The notes under the pieces are model-generated. The model searched no databases. It saw only the letters and a list, made by a program, of their open reading frames with translations, and was not told where the DNA came from. Source: Chloroflexi bacterium ADurb.Bin180 (GTDB lineage: Bacteria; Chloroflexota; Anaerolineae; UBA2200). Taken from it: a stretch of DNA of 59,802 nucleotides. Position numbers and translations under genes: made by a program. Of this stretch, positions 46,515 to 54,529 are shown piece after piece. The stretch is taken from contig MWCV01000013.1 of assembly GCA_002070215.1 (NCBI GenBank), positions 1 to 59,802 on the forward strand, read 5' to 3'. Each line of letters begins with the position of its first letter. Position 1 is the stretch's first letter.

Positions 46515-47183
46515 ATGGAATGGATGAGCCAGGTGCGCTGGGGGCTTTTCGACCTTGACAACACACTCTATCCCAGCGATAGCGGGGTGTTTCAGGCCAT
46601 CGGCCAGAGAATCCATGACTTTATGGCGGAGCGGCTGGGCATGGACGACGACCTGATCGCCAGCCTGCGCCAGGAGTATATGGCGGCCTATGGCGCCACG
46701 ATGAGGGGCCTGGCCCTGGATTACGGCGTCGACCCGGAGGACTATCTGGAGTACGTGCATCGGCTGCCGGTAGGGCGGTACATCCAGCGCAATGACACAC
46801 TGGACGAAACCCTGCAGGCCCTGCCCTGGGAGAAGGTGATACTGACCAGCTCGACGCGCGAGCATACGCAGGCGGTGCTCTCGGCGCTTGGCGTCGGCCA
46901 TCATTTTGGTCGGGTCTTTGACATCCGCGACACCGCTTACATAGGAAAACCGGCCGAGTCGGCCTACCGCGTGGTGCTGGAGGCCATCCCGGCCGAGGCG
47001 GAACACTGCCTGTTCCTGGATGACTCTCCGGCGAATGTCCGGGCGGCCGCCGAGCTGGGTATGAGGACGGTGCTGGTTGGTGCGGAACACAAGAGCGAAG
47101 AGGCGGACCTGCACGTAGCACGGGTTGAAGACGCACTGGCTCTCATTGGGTCGCTGGGCCCGGGAGCTGCGGCGGATAGATGA
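46515..47183 (+). CDS. HAD-superfamily hydrolase (pyrimidine 5'-nucleotidase-like)
   Basis: This is a 222-aa HAD phosphatase with the nucleophile Asp in FDLDNTLYP, the LTSSTREH motif II, and the FLDDSPANVRAA acidic motif. It resembles pyrimidine 5'-nucleotidase/SDT1-type proteins. The start is uncertain: ATG 46515 is used, ATG 46524 and a TTG at 46491 (with GGGGGA upstream) are alternatives. It sits between etfB and an aminotransferase gene. Confidence 0.85.
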   Translation: MEWMSQVRWGLFDLDNTLYPSDSGVFQAIGQRIHDFMAERLGMDDDLIASLRQEYMAAYGATMRGLALDYGVDPEDYLEYVHRLPVGRYIQRNDTLDETLQALPWEKVILTSSTREHTQAVLSALGVGHHFGRVFDIRDTAYIGKPAESAYRVVLEAIPAEAEHCLFLDDSPANVRAAAELGMRTVLVGAEHKSEEADLHVARVEDALALIGSLGPGAAADR

Positions 47184-48463
47184 GTCACTACAATACGAAT
47201 GGATGGGGGGAGTTCATGACAGAAGGTCGAGAGGGAGCCACGCAGAACCTGAGTGGCTGGGATGGCCAGTTTACGACCAACTGGGAAAAGTCGCTGGCCA
47301 AGCGCACGGAGCGCATGACCAGTTCGATGATCCGCGAAACACTAAAGATGATGGCTACGCCGGGAATGATCTCCTTCGGGGGAGGCAATCCGGCGCCGGA
47401 ACTGTTCCCGCTGCGCGAGTTTCAGGAAGCATGCCGCTATGTGCTGGAGCACGACGGCCCCAGCTCTCTGCAATACAGCGTCACCGAGGGATTCCCGCCG
47501 TTGCGCCAATTTCTGGTGGAAAAGATGCGCAAATACGGGGTCCCGGCGGAGCAGGAGAACATTCTCATTGTCAACGGTTCACAGCAGGCGTTGGACCTGG
47601 TCGGCAAGGTCTTTCTCAACCCCGGCGACGCAGTGCTGACCGATAGGCCAACCTATCTGGGTGCCATCCAGGCGTGGTCGGCCTATGAAGCACGGTTTGC
47701 CACCGTACCACTCGATGATGACGGCACCCGAATTGACCACGTCGAAGAAATCCTGCGCCGCGAGCCGGTCAAGTTTATCTACTGCCTGCCCAATTTTCAC
47801 AACCCGGCGGGAGTCACCCTCTCGCTGGAGAGGAGAAAACAACTGGTGGAGCTGGCGGCCCGCCACGGAGTATTCATCGTCGAGGACGATCCCTATGGCG
47901 AACTCCGGTTCGAGGGGGAGGACCTCACGCCGCTCGTAGTGATGCACAAGGAGAACACCATCTATCTGTCGACGTTCTCCAAGACGCTGGCGCCCGGAAT
48001 ACGAATCGGGTGGATCGTCGCTCCGGCCAAAGTGCTCGGCAGGATCGTTCAGGCCAAACAGGGCGCTGACCTGCACACCAGCAGCTTTGTGCAGATGATC
48101 GCCAATGACATCTGTCAGAGAGGATTCCTGCGGCAGCATGTGCGACGCATCCGTGATACCTATCGTGAGCGCTGCGGGGTGATGCTGGCCGCGATGGACA
48201 AGTACTTCCCTGAGGGTGTGCGTTGGACAAGGCCCAAGGGAGGGCTTTTCCTGTGGGTAATCTTGCCCGAGGGTATGGATTCGATCAAGCTGCTCAAGGC
48301 GGCCATCGAAGAGAAGGTCGCCTTCATCCCCGGGCCGGCTTTCTACCCCGATGGCAAGGGCCAGCATACCTTCCGTATGACCTTTGCGACGGCCAGCCCG
48401 GAGATGATCGAGGAGGGTATTCGGCGGCTGGGAAAGGTCATCAAGAGCCAAATGAAGCCGTAA
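47180..48463 (+). CDS. PLP-dependent aminotransferase (2-aminoadipate/LysN-type)
   Basis: This 427-aa fold-type I aminotransferase overlaps the HAD gene by 4 bases (ATGA); ATG 47216 with GGGGGAG is an alternative start. It has ISFGGGNPAPELFPL, the FIYCLPNFHNPAG segment and the PLP lysine in STFSKTLAPGIRIGW. This group contains 2-aminoadipate, aromatic and branched-chain amino acid aminotransferases. It could feed 2-oxoacids to the KorDAB complex or to 2-hydroxyacid formation. Confidence 0.92.
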   Translation: MSHYNTNGWGEFMTEGREGATQNLSGWDGQFTTNWEKSLAKRTERMTSSMIRETLKMMATPGMISFGGGNPAPELFPLREFQEACRYVLEHDGPSSLQYSVTEGFPPLRQFLVEKMRKYGVPAEQENILIVNGSQQALDLVGKVFLNPGDAVLTDRPTYLGAIQAWSAYEARFATVPLDDDGTRIDHVEEILRREPVKFIYCLPNFHNPAGVTLSLERRKQLVELAARHGVFIVEDDPYGELRFEGEDLTPLVVMHKENTIYLSTFSKTLAPGIRIGWIVAPAKVLGRIVQAKQGADLHTSSFVQMIANDICQRGFLRQHVRRIRDTYRERCGVMLAAMDKYFPEGVRWTRPKGGLFLWVILPEGMDSIKLLKAAIEEKVAFIPGPAFYPDGKGQHTFRMTFATASPEMIEEGIRRLGKVIKSQMKP

Positions 48464-48532
48464 GCACGTTTCGGAAGCGGACGCCCATATCCGAGCTGCG
48501 CTTGGCAGCACCAGAACAGAGGAGGGCCAGGA

Positions 48533-49735
48533 ATGGAACTCAAAGTAGATCTCGACAAGTGCACCGGGTGCGGTACCTGCACCTTCGCCTGCCCATTCGG
48601 AGCGATTGAGATCAAAGACGGCAAGGCGCATATCTATGAGAGCTGCACCGACTGCGGTGCCTGCGTCGAGCAGTGTCCTGAAGGCGCCCTGTTCATCGGC
48701 GTCAGGGTCGCGGGTTCGGTACGCGTGCAAGACTATCGCAATGTCTGGGTGTTCGCGGAGCAACGCGAAGGCGTTCTGACCAAGGTTGCTCATCAGCTCA
48801 TGGGCAAAGCCCGTCAGCTCGCTGACACCCTTGGCGCGCAGGCAGCAGCGGTGCTGCTAGGCGACGGCGTGGAGCCGCTGGCCAAGGACCTCATCGCCGA
48901 TGGGGCAGACATTGTCTATCTGGCCGAGAATCCACTGCTAAAACACTACCGCACCGACGCCTACGCCAAGGTGCTCAGCGATCTGATCCAGGAAAAGAAG
49001 CCAGAGGTCGTGCTCTTTGGGGCAACGACGGTTGGCCGCGACCTGGCGCCGCGGATCTCCCAGCGCATCTACACCGGGTTGACGGCTGACTGCACGGGAC
49101 TGGACGTGGACGAAAGCGAGCGATTGCTGTTGCAGACCCGACCTGCCTTTGGCGGTAACATTATGGCTACGATCGTCTGCCCTCACCATCGACCCCAGAT
49201 GTCGACGGTGCGCCCTGGTGTGATGACGGTTCCTGTGCCGGACAAAAACCGCCAGGGAACGGTGGAGAAGGTGCAGGTCGCTCTCGGCGAGGATGACCTC
49301 AACGTCAAGATCCTTGAGGTCGTGCGCGAGGCTCGCCGGCGGGCAGACCTGGAGGCGGCCAAGATTATCGTCTCTGGTGGTCGCGGTCTGGGAGGCCCCG
49401 AAGGATTCAAGATGATCGAGCAGTTGGCCGAGGCGCTGGGCGGCGAAGTGGGCTCGTCGCGCGCGGCAGTCGATGCCGGGTGGATTGACCACGACTATCA
49501 GGTAGGCCAGACAGGCAAGACCGTGCGTCCGGAACTGTATGTGGCGTGCGGCATATCCGGCGCCATTCAGCACCAGGCCGGGATGAAGGAAAGCAAGTTC
49601 ATTGTCGCCATCAACAAAGACCCCGGAGCACCCATCTTTCAGATCGCGGACATCGGCGTGGTGGGTGACCTGTACAAGGTGATCCCGGAACTCGTCAAGC
49701 AGCTCAAAGCGGCCGGTGCGGGGAGCAAGATCTAG
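48533..49735 (+). CDS. etfA: Electron transfer flavoprotein alpha subunit with N-terminal 2[4Fe-4S] ferredoxin, second copy
   Basis: This 400-aa protein has the same build as the first copy: eight Cys (C10, C13, C16, C20; C38, C41, C44, C48), then EtfA with [43 protein letters not shown] and ISGAIQHQ. It probably pairs with EtfB at 45682. Two ferredoxin-fused EtfA genes in 26 kb is unusual. Confidence 0.96.
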   Translation: MELKVDLDKCTGCGTCTFACPFGAIEIKDGKAHIYESCTDCGACVEQCPEGALFIGVRVAGSVRVQDYRNVWVFAEQREGVLTKVAHQLMGKARQLADTLGAQAAAVLLGDGVEPLAKDLIADGADIVYLAENPLLKHYRTDAYAKVLSDLIQEKKPEVVLFGATTVGRDLAPRISQRIYTGLTADCTGLDVDESERLLLQTRPAFGGNIMATIVCPHHRPQMSTVRPGVMTVPVPDKNRQGTVEKVQVALGEDDLNVKILEVVREARRRADLEAAKIIVSGGRGLGGPEGFKMIEQLAEALGGEVGSSRAAVDAGWIDHDYQVGQTGKTVRPELYVACGISGAIQHQAGMKESKFIVAINKDPGAPIFQIADIGVVGDLYKVIPELVKQLKAAGAGSKI

Positions 49736-49741
49736 CTCTTG

Positions 49742-49820
49742 CCTTCCGGCGGAAGGATCAGGACACGCTGGTGCACGCCTGGCCGGCCGAACAGGCGTGC
49801 ACCGGGAAGAAGCTTCCGCC
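49742..49820 (+). other. Nested inverted repeats in the etfA-thioesterase gap
   Basis: Perfect 12-bp stem GGTGCACGCCTG (49770-49781) with CAGGCGTGCACC (49792-49803), wrapped by an outer 8-bp stem GGCGGAAG (49748-49755) with CTTCCGCC (49813-49820). GGAAGG (49751-49756) can also pair with CCTTCC (49742-49747), which would compete with the outer stem. No U-tract follows. Possible switch, RNA processing site or factor-dependent terminator. Confidence 0.6.
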
Positions 49821-49894
49821 CTTTCCACGGTGCGGTATGTCGTGTTGTGACCCCACTTGATCGGCTTGAGATCAGCAAACGAGGTCGTGTGTCT

Positions 49895-50329
49895 ATGAAG
49901 CCAGCCACGGTCATCGAATCCACCCTACGAGTCAGGTATGCAGAAACCGATGCCGAAGGCGTGGTCTACTACGCCAACTACCTGATCTACATGGAGGTAG
50001 CCAGAGTCAACTACTTGCGCGCTCTGGGGGTTGATCGTGGAATCTGGGGGGTGCACGGCCTGGGCCTGGTGATTGCCGAGGCGCTGTGCCGCTATCACGC
50101 CCCGGCACACTTTGACGAAGAGCTGGTCATTCGGGCCTGGCTGGAGTCAACCAGACGTTCGAGCTCGGTCATGCATTACGAGGTGGTACACAAGGAGTCG
50201 GGGCGCTTGCTGGCTGACGGACACACCGTGCAAGTCTTTGTTGACCTGAAGACGATGAAACCGGCACCTATACCCGCAGAGGTGCTGGAAAAGCTGCGGG
50301 CGGCGGTGGGGGGCAGGCAAGCAGAATAG
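49895..50329 (+). CDS. Hotdog-fold acyl-CoA thioesterase (4-HBT/YbgC type)
   Basis: This is a 144-aa protein from the ATG at 49895 with GAGGT upstream; the longer frame runs into the structured gap. VRYAETDAEGVVYYANYL contains the active-site Asp and the substrate-gate region of 4-hydroxybenzoyl-CoA thioesterase-like proteins. It would release free acid and CoA from an acyl-CoA. Position upstream of the dehydratase genes suggests a role in ending or balancing that pathway. Confidence 0.92.
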   Translation: MKPATVIESTLRVRYAETDAEGVVYYANYLIYMEVARVNYLRALGVDRGIWGVHGLGLVIAEALCRYHAPAHFDEELVIRAWLESTRRSSSVMHYEVVHKESGRLLADGHTVQVFVDLKTMKPAPIPAEVLEKLRAAVGGRQAE

Positions 50330-50368
50330 GATCCGCGCCAGCGCGGCGGGCGCGGGTGGCGGTGCGTT

Positions 50369-51241
50369 ATGCTGGAGGAGCGGCAGTACGGTCCAGTAGT
50401 TGCCTTCCGGTCGGCTCGCACTTTCTTTGGGCGAGGCTACTACTATACTGCTGCCTACTATGTAGATACACTCCTCATTGACTCTGGCTGTGCCTACAGC
50501 GCGGCAGAGTTGGCGGCCAGGCTAAAGCCGGCCCGGCCAGTGTCGCAGATTGTGAATACCCACTGCCACGAAGATCACATCGGGGCGAACGGGCTGCTCC
50601 AGTCAAGATTCGGCTGTCGGATTGCCGCCCATCCGCTGGCTCTGCCGGTTCTTGAGAATCCGAGATTGCAGCCATTGCAGCCCTATCGTCGGTTCTTCTG
50701 GGGCTGGCCCCTGCCCTCTCACGGGCAGTTTGTGGACGAGTGGGTGCAGACGGAGCACCACTGCTTTCGGGTGATCCCGACCCCGGGCCACAGCCCTGAT
50801 CACATTGCCCTCTTTGAGCCGGAGCAGGGCTGGCTCTTCAGCGGTGATGCCTACATCGGCGGCCGCGACCGCGCAGCCAGGCCGGACTATGATGTCGTGG
50901 CCATGATTCGTTCGCTGCGGACGTTAGCCTCTCTGGAGATCGCTGCACTCTTTCCTGGCAGCGGCACGGTGCGCCAGAATCGCCCGGCGGATGAACTGGC
51001 GCGCAAGGCCGCTCAACTGGAAGAGCTCGGCGAGAGCATCAAGATCCTTCATGCCCAGGGCCAGAGCCCCGCAAAGATACGCGACCGCCTGCTGGGTCGA
51101 GAGGGGAGTCTGTTCTATATGACTCTGGGCCATTTCAGCGGCGTGCATCTGGTGGAGCTGTTCTTGAAACCGTCGATGGAAGAGGATGGCGAAGGTGGGG
51201 ATGCAGGACTCGCTGCGCTGGCTGGAAGACCCCTACGCTGA
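50369..51241 (+). CDS. MBL-fold hydrolase
   Basis: This is a 290-aa protein with the zinc motif NTHCHEDHIGANG, later PTPGHSPDHIALFE and FSGDAYIGG. It resembles the glyoxalase II/hydrolase branch, so it may hydrolyse a thioester. Its last 56 bases overlap the dehydratase subunit gene, which points to tight coupling. Substrate unknown. Confidence 0.88.
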   Translation: MLEERQYGPVVAFRSARTFFGRGYYYTAAYYVDTLLIDSGCAYSAAELAARLKPARPVSQIVNTHCHEDHIGANGLLQSRFGCRIAAHPLALPVLENPRLQPLQPYRRFFWGWPLPSHGQFVDEWVQTEHHCFRVIPTPGHSPDHIALFEPEQGWLFSGDAYIGGRDRAARPDYDVVAMIRSLRTLASLEIAALFPGSGTVRQNRPADELARKAAQLEELGESIKILHAQGQSPAKIRDRLLGREGSLFYMTLGHFSGVHLVELFLKPSMEEDGEGGDAGLAALAGRPLR

Positions 51242-52295
51242 CTGGCCGCAGCGGTTCCCCGGACGCAAGGCCATTGGCTATTTCTGCAGCTATGTGCCGC
51301 TGGAGATCCTGCATGCTGCGGGTCTGACGCCAGTGAGAATCCTGCAGCTTGGCAGCACGGTTGCGGCGGCCCATGCTCACTTTCCTGCTTTCTCCTGTGC
51401 CATGGCACGAACGGCGCTCGAACGCCTGGTCAGCAGCCAGTTGGGTTTTCTGAACGCGGTGGTCTTTGCCCACACCTGCGACACGATGCAGTGTCTTGCT
51501 GACGCCTGGAGGATGGTGGACTCGAGCCAGAGAGTGCTCCACTTTTCACTGCCCACGACACTCGACGCGGCCGGGTCAGAGGAGTACGTGCGGACTGCCC
51601 ACCACCAGCTCCTGGGAGAGCTGGAGCTGCTGAGCGGCGTAAGGTTTTCGGAGGAAGCGCTCTTGGCAAGCATTGCTCTCTACGAGGAGCGGCGGCGCTT
51701 GCTGGCCGAGTTGTACCGGGCCAGGGACTCCCTGGGCGCCGGTGAGCTGTGGCGGATTACGGTCGCGGGCCTGCTCATGCCAGTCGAGGAACACCTTACG
51801 TTGCTGGGGAGGGCCATCTCTAGCCTCTCAGACGCGCCTGCGCGTTTCGGCACGGGCCCCCGGCTGGCTGTGGCTGGGACTGCTCTCCACGATGGCTCGC
51901 TGCTGGAACTGATCGAGGAGCTGGGAGGCCAGGTGGTGGCCGACAACCTGTGCACGGGAGAACGTGCCTTCCAGGGTCAGGTGGACCTGCAACACCATTC
52001 CGATGCACTGGCCGCCCTCACAGCGCGCGCCCTGGAAAGGCCCATTTGCCCGGCCAAACACAAAGTGGGGCAGGAGGCCGAGGCGCGCATCCTGGAGCTG
52101 GTGCGGTCGAGCCGGGCTGATGGTGTGGTCTTTGTGCAGCCCAAGTACTGTGACCCGTGCGCCTTTGATTATGTGCCTCAGCGGAAGGCCCTGGAGGAGG
52201 CCGGGATTCCGCACGTTGTGGTGGAAACCGAGACCGGGGCTTGCGGTGCCCAGGCGCGAACGCGTCTGCAGGCCTTGCTCGAGATGCTGTCCTAG
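51186..52295 (+). CDS. 2-hydroxyacyl-CoA dehydratase, smaller (HgdB/FldC/HadC-like) subunit
   Basis: This is a 369-aa protein from the ATG at 51186, with GGAAGAGG upstream and 56 bases of overlap with the MBL gene. Cys71 (FSCAMAR), Cys98 (HTCDTMQ) and Cys322 (KYCDPCAFDY) fall at the spacing of the [4Fe-4S] ligands in 2-hydroxyacyl-CoA dehydratase subunits. The larger subunit and the activator follow at once. It removes water from a (R)-2-hydroxyacyl-CoA by radical chemistry. A benzoyl-CoA-reductase role is less likely because only one activator is present. Confidence 0.85.
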   Translation: MAKVGMQDSLRWLEDPYADWPQRFPGRKAIGYFCSYVPLEILHAAGLTPVRILQLGSTVAAAHAHFPAFSCAMARTALERLVSSQLGFLNAVVFAHTCDTMQCLADAWRMVDSSQRVLHFSLPTTLDAAGSEEYVRTAHHQLLGELELLSGVRFSEEALLASIALYEERRRLLAELYRARDSLGAGELWRITVAGLLMPVEEHLTLLGRAISSLSDAPARFGTGPRLAVAGTALHDGSLLELIEELGGQVVADNLCTGERAFQGQVDLQHHSDALAALTARALERPICPAKHKVGQEAEARILELVRSSRADGVVFVQPKYCDPCAFDYVPQRKALEEAGIPHVVVETETGACGAQARTRLQALLEMLS

Positions 52296-52310
52296 TCTGG
52301 GGTTGGCGAA

Positions 52311-53555
52311 TTGGCGCAGGCACACCGTCGGTTGAGGTCGGCGAAGGAACTGCAGCGCCTGATGCAATGGCACTATGCCAGCATCCGTCTGCCGCGGCTG
52401 GGACGGCCCCTGGCCTGGGTGACGAGCGGGGCTCCGGTGGAGCTCCTGAGGGCTGCCGGGGTGGTAGCAGTCTACCCTGAGAACTATGGGGCGTTGTGCG
52501 GCGCGCAGCACCAGGCGGTGGCTCTGTGTCAGAAGGCCGAGTCAGAAGGGTACTCGCCTGACCTGTGCTCGTACGCTCGGACCAGCCTGGGTTCTGTGAT
52601 CGCGCCCGAGTCAGCTCCCCTGGGAGGACTGCCGCGGCCAGACCTGCTGATTGCCTGCAACAACATCTGTTCTACGGTGGTCAAGTGGTACGAGACGCTG
52701 TCCGACCGGTTCCAGGTGCCTCTCTTTGTGCTCGACCTGCCGTTCATTCATGACCGGCTCACGCCGGCGATGACAGCCTATGCCGTGACGCAGTTGCGAG
52801 ACCTGGTGACCTTCCTGGAGCGAGAATGTCGCCGCAAAGTGTCTTCGGCAAAGCTGGGCGAAGCGGTGCGGCAAGCGAACGAGACAGTCCGCCTATGGAC
52901 AGAGATACACGAGCTGTGCCAGGCGCATCCTTCACCGCTCAACGTTCCTGACCTGTTCGTGAACATGGCCCCGATTGTCGTCTTGCGCGGCACGGCCAGC
53001 GCCACCCGCTTCTATCGCCATCTGCGCGATGAGGTCGCTGAGCGGGTCCGAGAGGGCGTGGGAGCGGTCGCCGAAGAGCGCTACCGCCTGCTGTGGGACA
53101 ATATCGCCATCTGGCATCACCTCTACCGCCTGTTCAACTACTTTGCCGAGCAAGGCGCCTGCTTTGTGGTTGATACCTACACTACCGCCTGGTCCGCGGA
53201 GATTCCCCGGGGCGACCTGCTGGAGAGTCTGGCCGAGGCCTATGCCGGAGTGTATCTCAATCGGAGCCTGGAGTTCCGTGCACGGCGCATGACCGACATG
53301 ATCCAGGCCTATGATGTGTCTGGCTTTGTGATGCACGGCAACCGGAGCTGCAAACCCTACTCGCTGGGGCAGGTCGAGACGCGGCGGCTGGTCACAGAAA
53401 TGACGGGAGCTCCTGGTCTCCTGATCGAGGCTGATATGTGTGATTCCAGAGCCTTTGCGCCCGAGCCAATCCGCACACGCATTCAGGCGTTCATAGAGAC
53501 CCTTGAGAGCTCTGGCCGCGAGATGAGGGGAGAGGCACAGGGGGAGCGGCGATGA
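52311..53555 (+). CDS. 2-hydroxyacyl-CoA dehydratase, larger (HgdA/FldB/HadB-like) subunit
   Basis: This is a 414-aa protein starting at TTG 52311, whose N-terminus HRRLRSAKELQRLM matches the family; an ATG at residue 18 is a weaker choice. Cys86 (PDLCSYAR), Cys120 (CNNICSTVVKWYE) and Cys347 (GNRSCKPYSLGQ) are the likely cluster ligands. IEADMCDSRAFAPEPIRTRI near the end is typical. Its stop overlaps the activator start by 4 bases. Confidence 0.88.
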   Translation: MAQAHRRLRSAKELQRLMQWHYASIRLPRLGRPLAWVTSGAPVELLRAAGVVAVYPENYGALCGAQHQAVALCQKAESEGYSPDLCSYARTSLGSVIAPESAPLGGLPRPDLLIACNNICSTVVKWYETLSDRFQVPLFVLDLPFIHDRLTPAMTAYAVTQLRDLVTFLERECRRKVSSAKLGEAVRQANETVRLWTEIHELCQAHPSPLNVPDLFVNMAPIVVLRGTASATRFYRHLRDEVAERVREGVGAVAEERYRLLWDNIAIWHHLYRLFNYFAEQGACFVVDTYTTAWSAEIPRGDLLESLAEAYAGVYLNRSLEFRARRMTDMIQAYDVSGFVMHGNRSCKPYSLGQVETRRLVTEMTGAPGLLIEADMCDSRAFAPEPIRTRIQAFIETLESSGREMRGEAQGERR

Positions 53556-54346
53556 CCAAGCGCGCCTATCTTGGAATTGACATTGGCTCCCTGACGGTCA
53601 AGGTCATCCTCATCGACGAGCAGGGCAGGGTGATCGGCCGTGCCCTGGCGGTGGCGGGCTACGGTGGTCAGCAGGCGGCGAAAGACCTCGTGGCCGCGGT
53701 ACTGTCAGACGCAGGCCTGGCGCGTTCTGCCGTGGCTGGCTCGGTGGTGACCGGTTACGGCCGCGTGACCTTCGGCGAAGCAGACCGCGAGGTGTCGGAG
53801 ATCTCGTGCCATGCCAGGGGGGCAAGCTTCCTGATCCCGACGACGCGCACGGTGATCGATGTTGGGGGCCAGGACAGCAAGGTCATCCGCATCGACCAGA
53901 GGGGTCGAGTGGTTGACTTTGCCATGAACGACAAGTGCGCCGCAGGAACGGGCCGTTTCCTGGAAGTGATGGCCAACGCGCTGGGTCTGGCAGTCGAGGA
54001 ACTTGGGCGAGTGGCCCTTGTCAGCGCACATCCGTTGACCATCAGCAACACCTGCACCGTGTTCGCCGAGTCCGAAGCAGTGTCGCACCTTGCGCGCGGT
54101 GCCGCGCGAGAGGACGTGGCCAGCGGCCTCATTCAGGCCGTGTCGAGCCGAGTGCTGGGGCTCGCCGCCCGGGTGGGCCTGCGGCCGCAGGTGGTCTTCA
54201 CCGGCGGGGTCGCGCTGAACGAGGGCATGCTGACAGAGCTGCGCCGACAATCCGGGCTGGAGATCCTGGTTCCACCGGATCCCCAGATGGTTGGCGCCCG
54301 CGGAGCCGCGCTCTTTGCGCGGCAGTTCTCGGCGGGAGGAAGCTGA
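53552..54346 (+). CDS. 2-hydroxyacyl-CoA dehydratase activator (HgdC-type ATPase)
   Basis: This is a 264-aa ASKHA-fold ATPase. It has GIDIGSLTVKVIL (phosphate 1), DVGGQDSKVI (phosphate 2), VFTGGVALNEG (adenosine) and the cluster-binding Cys129 (NDKCAAGTGRF) and Cys168 (NTCTVFAESE), shared by a dimer. It injects one electron at low potential into the dehydratase at the cost of ATP. Reduced ferredoxin, which the Kor and ETF systems could supply, is the expected donor. Confidence 0.95.
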   Translation: MTKRAYLGIDIGSLTVKVILIDEQGRVIGRALAVAGYGGQQAAKDLVAAVLSDAGLARSAVAGSVVTGYGRVTFGEADREVSEISCHARGASFLIPTTRTVIDVGGQDSKVIRIDQRGRVVDFAMNDKCAAGTGRFLEVMANALGLAVEELGRVALVSAHPLTISNTCTVFAESEAVSHLARGAAREDVASGLIQAVSSRVLGLAARVGLRPQVVFTGGVALNEGMLTELRRQSGLEILVPPDPQMVGARGAALFARQFSAGGS

Positions 54347-54418
54347 CCAAGCAGACCGCTGGTTTGCTGTGTTCCTCACGCCGGCAGCCCTCGCGTGACG
54401 GCATAGAGGTTGCAGGTC

Positions 54419-54448
54419 TTGACGGCTTGACAGAAAGAATGCTATACT
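54419..54448 (+). promoter_or_regulatory. Extended -10 promoter of the second acyl-CoA ligase gene
   Basis: TTGACG (54419-54424), an 18-base spacer and extended -10 TGCTATACT (TATACT at 54443-54448). A second TTGACA at 54427 is too close to the -10 to be used with it. Confidence 0.6.
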
Positions 54449-54529
54449 GCAAGCGGCTTGAAAGGCCTTTGCTGAGCGGCGGTTTGGCTGCCGGGGTGAA
54501 CACTCACAATCGAAAAGGGAGGGAGAAGA

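Noticed and set aside
47579-48793. Antisense open frame (404 codons) across the aminotransferase and etfA start
   Set aside because: Shadow frame in high-GC DNA; both plus-strand genes have full family motifs.
51186-54346. Class I benzoyl-CoA reductase (BcrABCD)
   Set aside because: That enzyme needs two different ATPase subunits; only one activator gene is present and the Cys spacing fits 2-hydroxyacyl-CoA dehydratases.
54427-54448. TTGACA at 54427 as the -35 box of the acyl-CoA ligase promoter
   Set aside because: Only 10 bases separate it from TATACT; the TTGACG at 54419 has workable 18-base spacing.
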